Source: CAUPWF01 sp044425815 (GTDB lineage Bacteria > Bacillota > Clostridia > Lachnospirales > Lachnospiraceae). From it: 6,435 nucleotides of DNA. Where the stretch lies: positions 1 through 6,435 of the forward strand of contig JAWXVA010000130.1 in the NCBI GenBank assembly GCA_044425815.1, read 5' to 3'. Shown here in pieces: positions 1-6,087 of the stretch. Each line of letters opens with the position of its first letter. The stretch's first letter is position 1. A model generated the notes under the pieces. The model did not search any database and was not told where the DNA came from. It saw only the letters and a program-made list of their open reading frames with translations. Position numbers and translations under genes: made by a program.

Positions 1-1596
1 CCCTATCGAACGCAGATAGGGTTCAATTCGATATTTTCCAACTTCGCTTATATCACTACTTCCTCCATCTATGAGATAATCAGTTCCTTCCGGTCCTCTA
101 ATATAGAAACAATCTCCTTGCCCTATATCTAACATGGTAATCTGTGGATAGGAATATTCTGCTGGTTGAATCCACAATAATCCCGGAAGCACCAGTATCC
201 CCATTGCCACTATTCTTTGCTTCTTTGTTCCCGTATAAGTGTCTCCATCTGCATCCCGAATGAAACTCCAATACCCCAATAAAAATAGCAAACACACATA
301 ATATAGAATCATCATTAGAAACCAAGGCTTGCCACTTATGATTCTGGAAAATATAAGACTAAGCGTCACTTCCCCTGCTAATTCAATAATTTGTAATAAC
401 CAGCCACTAAAACCCAACAACACTACACCGATACCGTACCAAATAAAACTTCCTAAAAGTCCTAACATCGCCACCCCTAATAATATCGTCATCAATGGAA
501 TAACTAGTAAGTTCAACAAGATAGAATACGGTGATATTTCATAGTAATAATATAATAAAACCGGCATAATCATACATTGAATTCCTAGACTAGCCGCCAA
601 GCCTTCTGACATGTGCTTTAAGATTTTGTAATATTTATGCTTTTCAAATTTTATAATGATTTTTTCTAGTACCTCCTGCCATATCGGCACGAAGTAAATC
701 ACGCCTATAATAGCCCCAAAAGACATTAAGAAACCACAGTCATAAAGATAATTCGGATTGGGCACTAATATGCAAAGTGCTGCAACTGCAAGGCTAATGC
801 GAATATCATAGACTCGTCCACTAATGTCTGCACCTATTCTAAGCAAGAACATAACACTTGCACGAATTGCAGAGACTCCAAATCCTATCATCACCACATA
901 GCATGCTAATAGTACCCCTCCAATTATCCCACTAATTGCTATTGAACCAGTAAGGCGTCTAAGCAATTGATATACAACAAGGCTTAATAATGAAATGTGC
1001 AACCCTGAAATAGCAAAAATATGGCTAATCCCTACTTTTTGATACAACTCTTTCTGATCTGCGTCCATTCCACTTGTTTCGCCAAAAATCATAGCTACCA
1101 AAATACCACCTTGCTCTTCTCCTAAAATCCCATATATCTGTTCTATACCAGTTGTTTTTATTTGATATAGAAACTCTCTGATTGGATATACACTAGCATT
1201 CACTATCTCGATAGAATCAATAGAAACTCCTGCTACAATTCCCTGTTTATTATAATATTCTTTTATATCAAAATTACCTGGGTTTCGTGCCACATCAAAA
1301 AGTTCTAATTGACCTGTAATCATGATGGTATTTCCTAAAGCAAGTTCTTGAAAAGTAGAATCATATAATAGCCACTTATTTTCTTGTTCTTCCAAATAGA
1401 TATATTGACTATATTCTTTCTGCTCAATTTGATATACTTCTCCAGTCAACGTCATACTTGCTCCCTCTGACTGCCCTTGCATACTCATTGGTTCCTCTAA
1501 TTCTGTTCGCCCCCAAATACTATCATGGAGCAAAACCCCTGCAATAACAATGACGCATATATAGCAGAGTATCCTATGGTTATGTAGTAATTTCAT
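1..1596 (-). CDS. comEC: ComEC/Rec2 family DNA-uptake channel protein (partial, C-terminus beyond left edge)
   Basis: The minus strand is open without a stop from the ATG at 1596 to base 1, giving 532 codons with the C-terminus missing. ComEC forms the inner-membrane channel that carries single-stranded DNA into the cell during transformation. Visible parts: an N-terminal membrane segment (about residues 9-24); a soluble DUF4131/OB-like region with the typical NPGNFD at 105-110; the multi-spanning Competence domain (about 160-440) with the hallmark GISHIFAISGLHISLL at 189-204 and GFGVSAIRASVM at 238-249; then the start of a metallo-beta-lactamase-like domain with MLDIGQGDCFYI (488-499) and LIDGG (508-512). 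The HxHxDH metal site expected next would lie outside the window. The Bacillus protein is about 776 residues, so roughly 240 are missing. It follows comEA with a 17-base overlap and is presumably co-transcribed. The ATG at 1596 is the only ATG or GTG in the right place. Family assignment is very secure; activity in transformation is inferred. Confidence 0.96.
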   Translation of the reverse strand, partial: MKLLHNHRILCYICVIVIAGVLLHDSIWGRTELEEPMSMQGQSEGASMTLTGEVYQIEQKEYSQYIYLEEQENKWLLYDSTFQELALGNTIMITGQLELFDVARNPGNFDIKEYYNKQGIVAGVSIDSIEIVNASVYPIREFLYQIKTTGIEQIYGILGEEQGGILVAMIFGETSGMDADQKELYQKVGISHIFAISGLHISLLSLVVYQLLRRLTGSIAISGIIGGVLLACYVVMIGFGVSAIRASVMFLLRIGADISGRVYDIRISLAVAALCILVPNPNYLYDCGFLMSFGAIIGVIYFVPIWQEVLEKIIIKFEKHKYYKILKHMSEGLAASLGIQCMIMPVLLYYYYEISPYSILLNLLVIPLMTILLGVAMLGLLGSFIWYGIGVVLLGFSGWLLQIIELAGEVTLSLIFSRIISGKPWFLMMILYYVCLLFLLGYWSFIRDADGDTYTGTKKQRIVAMGILVLPGLLWIQPAEYSYPQITMLDIGQGDCFYIRGPEGTDYLIDGGSSDISEVGKYRIEPYLRSIG

Positions 1597-2293
1597 CTTT
1601 AATGTTATTATACACTCCTTCCTTAATTCCTGTGATATTTTGAATGTCTTCTGGACTGCTAAACTCTCCTTGTGACTCTCTGTATTCAATAATACTTTCG
1701 GCTTTCGATTCCCCTATTCCTGTCAGCGTCATCAATTCTTCTTTTGATGCACTATTAATATTTACTTTAGAATCTGCTTGTGCTTCTCCACTACTAGTTA
1801 CGCTATTTGTAATTATTCCCTCCTCTACTTCTTGTTTCGTCGGAACATAAAGTTTCTGCCCATCTTCTAAAAATTCCGCCTGATTTAAATATGTGTCTGC
1901 CGCATCTTCCCTCAAACCTCCAGCGCATTCAATCACATCTACGATTCGACTTCCTTCTTCCATTTCATATACACCGGCGTATAAAATAGCACCACAAATA
2001 TACACAGATATTGTACCTGCCTTTTCCTCTTTTTCCACCTCTTCTGAAGCGATATCGCCCTCTTTTGCAATACTTTCAGTACTTTGATTTTCTTCTGACA
2101 CATTAAACTCTGTGACACTTTCTCCTGCCTCATCTATAATCGTCAGGGAATCTCTCACTTCTTGTTCACTTGTACAACTTCCTGTAATTAATGCGGTAAA
2201 TACTGAGATGAGAATCCATCTCATGAATGTTCGAATTGAACTTCTTATGATAGGGATATTTCCCCTATTTAGAACCAACTTACTATATAGCAT
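1580..2293 (-). CDS. comEA: ComEA family DNA-binding protein (SLBB + helix-hairpin-helix)
   Basis: This 237-residue membrane-anchored protein should bind incoming double-stranded DNA outside the membrane and pass it to ComEC. Order of parts: a basic N-terminus; a hydrophobic segment at about 24-39 (MRWILISVFTALITGS); an acidic, Ser/Glu-rich linker (about 41-92); an SLBB domain at about 93-152 (TISVYICGAILYAGVYEM through GQKLYVP); a second linker; and a C-terminal helix-hairpin-helix region (about 176-237). That last region starts with the family hallmark VNINSASKEELMTLTGIGESKA and has a second hairpin at NITGIKEG. The Bacillus protein is about 205 residues, so the size is normal. The start at 2293 is chosen because AGGAGG (2304-2299) lies 5 bases upstream; an internal ATG at 2224 has only a weak site. 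Cys40 directly after the hydrophobic stretch makes a lipoprotein anchor possible, but TGSC lacks the usual Leu at -3. comEC follows with a 17-base overlap. Confidence 0.95.
   Translation of the reverse strand: MLYSKLVLNRGNIPIIRSSIRTFMRWILISVFTALITGSCTSEQEVRDSLTIIDEAGESVTEFNVSEENQSTESIAKEGDIASEEVEKEEKAGTISVYICGAILYAGVYEMEEGSRIVDVIECAGGLREDAADTYLNQAEFLEDGQKLYVPTKQEVEEGIITNSVTSSGEAQADSKVNINSASKEELMTLTGIGESKAESIIEYRESQGEFSSPEDIQNITGIKEGVYNNIKDEITT
1597..1620 (-). promoter_or_regulatory. Probable comEC ribosome binding region inside the end of comEA
   Basis: Read on the minus strand, AAGGAG (1620-1615) is the only Shine-Dalgarno-like sequence near the comEC start. It lies 18 bases from the ATG at 1596, longer than the usual 5-10. 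No ATG, GTG or TTG sits closer in the same frame, only ATA codons. Translation may therefore rely partly on coupling to comEA, whose ribosomes terminate inside the first codons of comEC (stop at 1582-1580). Confidence 0.35.
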
Positions 2294-2303
2294 ACTTTCC
2301 TCC

Positions 2304-2318
2304 TAGCATTAGATGCTA
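2304..2318 (-). repeat. Small inverted repeat next to the comEA ribosome binding site
   Basis: TAGCAT and ATGCTA (2304-2309 and 2313-2318) form a perfect 6-bp inverted repeat around a 3-base centre. On the transcript it would be a hairpin ending at the edge of the AGGAGG of comEA (2304-2299). It could influence access to that site or simply be chance. No regulator is suggested by the sequence. Confidence 0.4.
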
Positions 2319-2345
2319 CAAGGCCCCTCGATGCCTAGTAGATAT

Positions 2346-2374
2346 ATTATAGAAAGTTTCCATAGAAAACACAA
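2346..2374 (-). promoter_or_regulatory. Sigma-A-type promoter of comEA-comEC
   Basis: On the minus strand, TTGTGT (2374-2369) is followed after 17 bases by a perfect TATAAT (2351-2346). Transcription would begin near 2339, leaving a leader of roughly 45 bases before the comEA ATG. A perfect -10, ideal spacing and correct placement support it. The -35 matches only TTG. No competence-specific box (ComK- or ComX-like) was recognised. Confidence 0.7.
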
Positions 2375-2516
2375 GTATTATTTCGTGCCTACGCTATGAA
2401 AAATCCCATTTTACAGCTCCCTTTCATAAAATATTACTATTTATTGTTTTCCTATTACATCAAACTATACATGTTTTGTATATTTATATCTTAAAGCCTC
2501 ACTTTTATGCATCTAC
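2375..2516. other. AT-rich spacer between the divergent comEA and argG control regions
   Basis: No open frame of note and no strong hairpin. Two weak ARG-box-like sequences lie here: 2475-2492 has a good left half and core (TG.AT then AT) but lacks the right CA, and TTTATGCA at 2504-2511 is a lone right half. They may be auxiliary contacts of the argG operator cluster or simple AT-rich coincidence. Confidence 0.4.
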
Positions 2517-2534
2517 ACTGTATATTTAACCATA
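2517..2534 (+). promoter_or_regulatory. Distal ARG-box-like site (ArgR/AhrC operator)
   Basis: The 18 bases ACTGTATATTTAACCATA fit the ARG-box pattern (TG.AT, four A/T, AT.CA) with one core mismatch: AA in place of AT in the right half. It lies about 50 bp, centre to centre, upstream of the best box and could allow looping or cooperative hexamer binding. It is supported mainly by the two stronger boxes downstream. Confidence 0.5.
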
Positions 2535-2566
2535 TTTATGCACTTGTAATCCTTTTTTATATTTTT

Positions 2567-2584
2567 TATGCATTTTTATGCATT
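2567..2584 (+). promoter_or_regulatory. Strong ARG box (ArgR/AhrC operator) upstream of argG
   Basis: TATGCATTTTTATGCATT contains perfectly symmetric arms TGCAT and ATGCA around TTTT and agrees with the classical 18-bp ARG-box pattern at all positions except the last. ArgR/AhrC hexamers bind such boxes when arginine is plentiful and repress arginine synthesis genes. It lies just upstream of the argG -35, and a second box follows 4 bp later, the tandem arrangement known for ArgR operators. Confidence 0.8.
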
Positions 2585-2588
2585 TCCT

Positions 2589-2606
2589 CTTGCATTATTT
2601 TTCACT
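2589..2606 (+). promoter_or_regulatory. Second ARG box overlapping the argG -35
   Basis: CTTGCATTATTTTTCACT matches TG.AT, four A/T, then T.CA, with one core mismatch (TT for AT). Its centre is 22 bp from that of the strong box, about two helical turns, so both would face the same side of the DNA. It covers the proposed -35 (2590-2595), so bound regulator would compete with RNA polymerase. Confidence 0.65.
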
Positions 2607-2618
2607 TTGCTGTATAGT
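2590..2618 (+). promoter_or_regulatory. argG promoter (sigma-A type)
   Basis: TTGCAT (2590-2595), 17 bases, then TATAGT (2613-2618). Transcription would start near 2625, leaving an AT-rich leader of about 45 bases that ends in GGAGG (2657-2661), 9 bases before the argG ATG. The leader is too short for a T-box or large riboswitch, which favours control at the operator level. Confidence 0.65.
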
Positions 2619-2670
2619 AAGTCTAGATTAATAAAATAATAGTTTATTGAAAATTTGGAGGAAATAGAAG

Positions 2671-3894
2671 ATGAAAGAAAAAGTTGTATTAGCATACTCA
2701 GGTGGTCTTGACACGACTGCTATTATCCCATGGTTAAAAGAAAACTTCGATTATGAAGTAATTTGCTGTTGTATCGACTGTGGTCAAGGAAATGAATTAG
2801 ATGGATTAGAAGAACGTGCCGCATTATCTGGTGCGAGCAAATTGTACATTGAAAATATTATTGATGAATTCTGCGATGATTACATTATGCCATGTGTTCA
2901 AGCAAATTCAATCTATGAAAATAAATATTTACTCGGAACTTCTATGGCTCGTCCACTTATTGCAAAAGTATTAGTTGATATCGCTCGTAAAGAAGGTGCT
3001 ACTGCTATTTGTCACGGTGCTACTGGTAAAGGAAATGACCAAATTCGTTTTGAATTAGGAATTAAAGCTCTTGCTCCTGACCTTAAAATCATTGCTCCTT
3101 GGAGAATGACTGACGTATGGACGATGCAATCTCGTGAAGATGAAATCGACTACTGTAAAGAACATGGAATTGACCTTCCATTTAATGCAGCTTCAAGCTA
3201 CAGCCGCGACCGTAACTTATGGCACATCAGCCACGAAGGTCTTGAATTAGAAGATCCAGCTTGCGAGCCAAATTATGACCACTTATTAGTACTTGGTGTT
3301 TCTCCTGAAAAAGCACCTGATGAAGGTGAATATGTTTCTATGACTTTTGAAGCTGGAGTACCTAAGACTTTAAATGGGAAAGCGATGAAAGTTTCTGAAA
3401 TCATTACTGAATTAAATGAGCTTGGCGGAAAACATGGAGTCGGAATTGTAGATATCGTTGAAAACCGTGTAGTTGGTATGAAATCTCGTGGTGTTTATGA
3501 AACTCCAGGTGGAACGATTCTTATGGAAGCACACCAACAATTAGAGGAACTTATCTTAGATCGTGATACATATGCTGTTAAAAAAGAAATGGGTGATAAA
3601 TTAGCTCAAATCGTATATGAAGGAAAATGGTTCACTCCACTTCGTGAAGCAGTACAAGCATTTATCACAACAACACAACAATATGTTACTGGAGAAGTGA
3701 AATTCAAATTATACAAAGGTAATATCATCAAAGCCGGAACATCTTCACCATATTCATTATACAATGAATCATTAGCAAGCTTCACTACTGGTGATTTATA
3801 TGATCACCACGATGCAGAAGGTTTCATTAACTTATTTGGACTTTCATTGAAAGTTCGTGCAATGAAACATGCTGAGGTTGAATCAACTAAATAG
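2671..3894 (+). CDS. argG: Argininosuccinate synthase
   Basis: This cytoplasmic enzyme joins citrulline and aspartate using ATP to give argininosuccinate, AMP and pyrophosphate, the penultimate step of arginine synthesis. At 407 residues it has the full usual length. The N-terminal ATP pyrophosphatase P-loop AYSGGLDTT (residues 8-16) matches family signature 1, and GATGKGNDQIRF (116-127) matches signature 2. The C-terminal synthetase/tetramerisation part is complete. The ATG is preceded by GGAGG at a 9-base spacing. An unusual run of cysteines (ICCCIDC, 31-37) follows the first beta strand. The gene stands alone: argH, which often follows argG, is absent, and a hairpin comes 13 bases after the stop. 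The ARG boxes upstream suggest repression by arginine. Identification is very secure. Confidence 0.98.
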   Translation: MKEKVVLAYSGGLDTTAIIPWLKENFDYEVICCCIDCGQGNELDGLEERAALSGASKLYIENIIDEFCDDYIMPCVQANSIYENKYLLGTSMARPLIAKVLVDIARKEGATAICHGATGKGNDQIRFELGIKALAPDLKIIAPWRMTDVWTMQSREDEIDYCKEHGIDLPFNAASSYSRDRNLWHISHEGLELEDPACEPNYDHLLVLGVSPEKAPDEGEYVSMTFEAGVPKTLNGKAMKVSEIITELNELGGKHGVGIVDIVENRVVGMKSRGVYETPGGTILMEAHQQLEELILDRDTYAVKKEMGDKLAQIVYEGKWFTPLREAVQAFITTTQQYVTGEVKFKLYKGNIIKAGTSSPYSLYNESLASFTTGDLYDHHDAEGFINLFGLSLKVRAMKHAEVESTK

Positions 3895-3907
3895 TTAGAT
3901 ATAAATC

Positions 3908-3955
3908 AAGAGTGTTGCGAAACAGGTGTATCATCATCTATTTCACAACACTCTT
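3908..3955 (+). terminator. Long hairpin between convergent genes, probable argG terminator
   Basis: AAGAGTGTTGCGAAA (3908-3922) pairs with TTTCACAACACTCTT (3941-3955): 10 bp, one C-A mismatch, then 4 bp, around an 18-base loop. It begins 13 bases after the argG stop and ends 7 bases before the stop codon of the convergent minus-strand ORF, so it could serve both. Neither side has a strong T run (ATCACGTTT on the plus side, GATTTAT on the minus side). Termination efficiency is therefore uncertain, and the element may act partly as a transcript-end stabiliser. Confidence 0.6.
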
Positions 3956-3962
3956 ATCACGT

Positions 3963-4286
3963 TTAGTCAACAGGAAAATCCACTTTCATCTTGAACACTT
4001 TACGCTCTCCTGCTGGCATAAATTGTATGGTTGGATTCTCTTCTAAATTCTCAAAATCAATATTTCTTATAATTATCGTTCTTTCAAATAATTCATCTTG
4101 AAACTCAAAGAATTTACTATCTTCTACTATCGTCTTTGTCCTATCTAGTTCCACACGTATATCATCATTGAATAATGCTGTTTCTAACGTTTTAGGTTCT
4201 GGAAATTCCAAGTAATAATTCTCGATGCCTTCTCCTTCGTTTATTTTATTCTCTTTATAATAGCATATATTTAAATATTCTATCAA
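3963..4286 (-). CDS. Hypothetical acidic protein, 107 residues, TTG start
   Basis: I do not recognise a family. The product is rich in Glu, Asp and Phe and alternates short hydrophobic and polar stretches, which suggests a beta-rich soluble fold. The most family-like part is the C-terminus, TIQFMPAGERKVFKMKVDF (about 86-104). There is no signal peptide, membrane segment, Cys pair or catalytic motif. The only plausible start is TTG at 4286, directly preceded by an in-frame TGA. A weak AGAGTG lies 9 bases upstream, and the next internal ATG is only at residue 88. It is convergent with argG across a shared hairpin. A promoter-like pair lies at 4349-4376. It could be a genuine small gene or the 3' remnant of a longer degraded gene; the poor start signals make either possible. 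Confidence 0.5.
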   Translation of the reverse strand: MIEYLNICYYKENKINEGEGIENYYLEFPEPKTLETALFNDDIRVELDRTKTIVEDSKFFEFQDELFERTIIIRNIDFENLEENPTIQFMPAGERKVFKMKVDFPVD

Positions 4287-4298
4287 TCAACAATTCAC

Positions 4299-4439
4299 TC
4301 TAATTATTTGAATCTTCGTGATGATATCGCTTCAAAGAATAGCGAAAGAGCATAATTAAACGCGTATAAAGTTCAAGCTGTATTTTTATACAAATTGTCC
4401 TTTTTTTTCTATTTATTTGTTTTATTTTCTAATTATTTG
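4299..4439. repeat. 12-bp direct repeat in the spacer upstream of the BCCT gene
   Basis: TCTAATTATTTG occurs at 4299-4310 and again at 4428-4439, 129 bp apart. The segment between holds the possible minus-strand promoter and a homopolymeric T run at 4401-4408. The repeats may mark an old deletion or insertion scar, but in such AT-rich DNA chance is quite possible. No transposase or inverted ends are seen. Confidence 0.3.
4349..4376 (-). promoter_or_regulatory. Possible promoter for the 107-residue ORF
   Basis: On the minus strand, TTGAAC (4376-4371), 16 bases, then TATGCT (4354-4349). Transcription would start near 4342, leaving a leader of about 55 bases before the TTG. The match is moderate and the region is AT-rich, so chance is a real alternative. 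Confidence 0.35.
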
Positions 4440-4468
4440 TTGTGTCAAGCATTTTTTCATGGTAAAAT
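4440..4468 (+). promoter_or_regulatory. Promoter of the BCCT transporter gene
   Basis: TTGTGT (4440-4445), 17 bases, then TAAAAT (4463-4468), with the transcript expected to start near 4475. The same TTGTGT -35 with the same spacing is seen at the comEA promoter in this window. The start falls just before the palindromes at 4478-4501, a classic repressor position. Confidence 0.65.
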
Positions 4469-4477
4469 ATATTCATA

Positions 4478-4501
4478 TTTGTAACTTACAAACCAGTTTG
4501 T
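4478..4501 (+). promoter_or_regulatory. Overlapping palindromes, likely TetR-family operator
   Basis: Two perfect palindromes share a half-site: TTTGTAACTTACAAA (4478-4492, 7-bp arms, 1-base centre) and ACAAACCAGTTTGT (4488-4501, 6-bp arms, 2-base centre). Together they give three alternating TTTGT/ACAAA half-sites. The second has the look of operators bound by TetR-type dimers. A 2-base centre is too tight for a fully paired RNA hairpin, which favours a DNA-binding role. The element lies between the predicted transcription start and the ribosome binding site GGAGG (4504-4508). The regulator is not in the window. Confidence 0.6.
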
Positions 4502-4513
4502 CCGGAGGTATTT

Positions 4514-6025
4514 ATGAAATCTAAACACAATATTGAACCTAAAATTTTTGTCCCCTCGATATTAATAACGTCACTTACTATTTTTGTTATGTTATTCTAC
4601 CAAACAGAAGCACAGTCTGTTATTTCTAGCATCTTCACTTTTATGACCCATGAGATTGGCTGGATGTATTTAGCTATTATTCTTGTTTTCTTATGCTTTT
4701 CTATCTGGATTTGTTGTTCCAAATTCGGTAAAATCAAACTCGGTGAACCTGATGAAAAAAAAGAATATTCGAACTGGTCTTGGACTGCTATGATGCTTAC
4801 TGCAGGTATGAGTGTCGCTGTAGTTCTTTTGGGATTTTCTGAACCGATTGCATTGCTATCGTCCCCTCCTCTTGGAGTTGAACCTATGAGCAATGAGGCT
4901 TTCCAAGCAGCACATATGTATGAGCAATTTGTAGAAGGATTTATCGCTTGGAGTTTCTACGGACCTGCTAGTGTTGCAGTAGCTTATACTATTTTCATAA
5001 AAAAAGATAGCGTTCTACGTTTAAGTAATGCTTGCAAACCGGTACTTGGAAAATATGCTACTAAATTTCCTGGTCATGTAATCGATGTGCTTGTTATGCT
5101 TGGAATGATTGGTGGTATTTCTACCTCTCTAGGGCTTGGTACGCCTTCTATTACTACTTTCATTACATATATTTTCGGTATTCCTAGCTCTCTTGGATTA
5201 ACACTCGTTATTATGCTTATCTGGGCTCTTATCTTTGGTGCCAGTGTATATATGGGATTAGATGCTGGTATTAAACGATTAAGTGATTTAAACCTATTTA
5301 TCCTATTTGGCTTAGCTATCATGGTAGCTATCGCTGCTCCTATCATGGATATTATCAATATGGAGTTCACAAGTATCGGTATGCTCATTGATAACTTTGG
5401 TGATTTAACTCTAGGTATTGGACCTTTTGGCACAGATACTTTCACCCAAGATTGGACGATTTTCTACTGGGCGTGGTGGATTAGTTTCATGCCGATGATG
5501 GCACTATTTGGTGCTCGTATTTCTCGTGGTCGTACAATTCGCGAATTAGTTCTAGGTAATATGGTTTTTGGCGGCGGTGGCTGCATGATTATCTTTGGTC
5601 TATTCGGTGGATATTCCTTATATCTACAACACTCTGGAACAATCGACCTTGTTACCATACTTGCGGAAAGTGGTAGCAACAACGTAATCATAGCCATATT
5701 AGAAACTTTACCATTTGCAAATGTCGTAATTTTCCTAGTAATGATACTGATATTCCTTTTCCTCGCTACAACCATTGATTCTACAGCTTACACTTTGGCC
5801 TCAGTATGCTGTGTGAAACTAGAAGCAGATGAACAGCCTGTACGCTGGAGTCGTATTCTATGGGCCGGTGTACTATTATTGTTCTCCTTATGCCTCGTAT
5901 TAATTGGTGGAACATCGACTGTACAAACCGCCTCTATCGTACTTGGATTCCCACTAATATTTGTTAGTCTCATCATTATGGTGTCTCTACGAAAAATGGC
6001 GAAAGAACACAAGTATACCAAGTAA
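4514..6025 (+). CDS. BCCT family quaternary-amine transporter, CaiT-like
   Basis: This is a 503-residue inner-membrane transporter of the betaine/carnitine/choline family with about 12 membrane segments. The family signature is clear in TM8: DWTIFYWAWWISF (313-325) followed by ARISRGRTIREL (334-345), with the substrate-box tryptophans at 319, 321 and 322. Length (CaiT is 504) and the opening IEPKIFVP resemble CaiT, as does TSLGLGTP at 204-211. Aligned by eye, Met329 falls where CaiT has Met331, the residue that replaces sodium at the Na2 site. Lys254 falls where CaiT has Arg262. The TM3 motif is AGMSVAVVLLG rather than the GMGIGLMF of sodium-coupled BetP. Both termini are short, without the osmosensing tails of BetP. 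Exchange of carnitine, butyrobetaine or a related trimethylamine compound is therefore more likely than osmotic uptake, but the substrate is inferred. GGAGG lies 5 bases upstream of the ATG. No catabolic genes adjoin it here. Confidence 0.94.
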   Translation: MKSKHNIEPKIFVPSILITSLTIFVMLFYQTEAQSVISSIFTFMTHEIGWMYLAIILVFLCFSIWICCSKFGKIKLGEPDEKKEYSNWSWTAMMLTAGMSVAVVLLGFSEPIALLSSPPLGVEPMSNEAFQAAHMYEQFVEGFIAWSFYGPASVAVAYTIFIKKDSVLRLSNACKPVLGKYATKFPGHVIDVLVMLGMIGGISTSLGLGTPSITTFITYIFGIPSSLGLTLVIMLIWALIFGASVYMGLDAGIKRLSDLNLFILFGLAIMVAIAAPIMDIINMEFTSIGMLIDNFGDLTLGIGPFGTDTFTQDWTIFYWAWWISFMPMMALFGARISRGRTIRELVLGNMVFGGGGCMIIFGLFGGYSLYLQHSGTIDLVTILAESGSNNVIIAILETLPFANVVIFLVMILIFLFLATTIDSTAYTLASVCCVKLEADEQPVRWSRILWAGVLLLFSLCLVLIGGTSTVQTASIVLGFPLIFVSLIIMVSLRKMAKEHKYTK

Positions 6026-6051
6026 GTATCTGGTGAAATGGTAGATATTGA

Positions 6052-6081
6052 TTGACAACCCTTCTACTTTTCTAGTAATAT
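6052..6081 (+). promoter_or_regulatory. Promoter of the ABC-F gene
   Basis: A consensus TTGACA (6052-6057), 18 bases, then TAATAT (6076-6081). It lies 27 bases after the transporter stop and would give a leader of about 80 bases. No convincing terminator separates it from the transporter; only a weak 5-bp stem TATCT/AGATA is seen around 6027-6047, without a T run. Read-through from the transporter is therefore possible. Confidence 0.6.
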
Positions 6082-6087
6082 TTATTC

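Noticed and set aside
1..21. Perfect 7-bp inverted repeat CCCTATC / GATAGGG at the left edge
   Set aside because: It lies within conserved comEC coding sequence (residues 526-532) and has no T run, so it is most simply a codon coincidence.
98..544. Short frames on both strands at 98-325 (minus) and 329-544 (plus)
   Set aside because: Both lie inside the continuous comEC frame, which carries clear family motifs; they have no ribosome sites or recognisable products.
2040..2300. Plus-strand frames opposite comEA, including 2112-2306
   Set aside because: They are antisense shadows of comEA, whose SLBB and helix-hairpin-helix domains and strong ribosome site are decisive.
2625..2670. Riboswitch or T-box in the argG leader
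   Set aside because: The predicted leader is only about 45 AT-rich bases with no stem or terminator, so there is no room for such an element.
3908..3955. Hairpin considered as a short mobile repeat (MITE- or REP-like)
   Set aside because: Only one copy occurs in the window and no target duplication is visible; its position just after argG fits a terminator better.
4381..4440. T-rich tract considered as a terminator or insertion-sequence end
   Set aside because: No GC-bearing stem precedes the T run on the plus strand, and no inverted ends or transposase are present.
4597..6021. Several minus-strand frames opposite the BCCT transporter
   Set aside because: They are shadows of a full-length, motif-bearing membrane protein gene; none has a ribosome site or meaningful composition.
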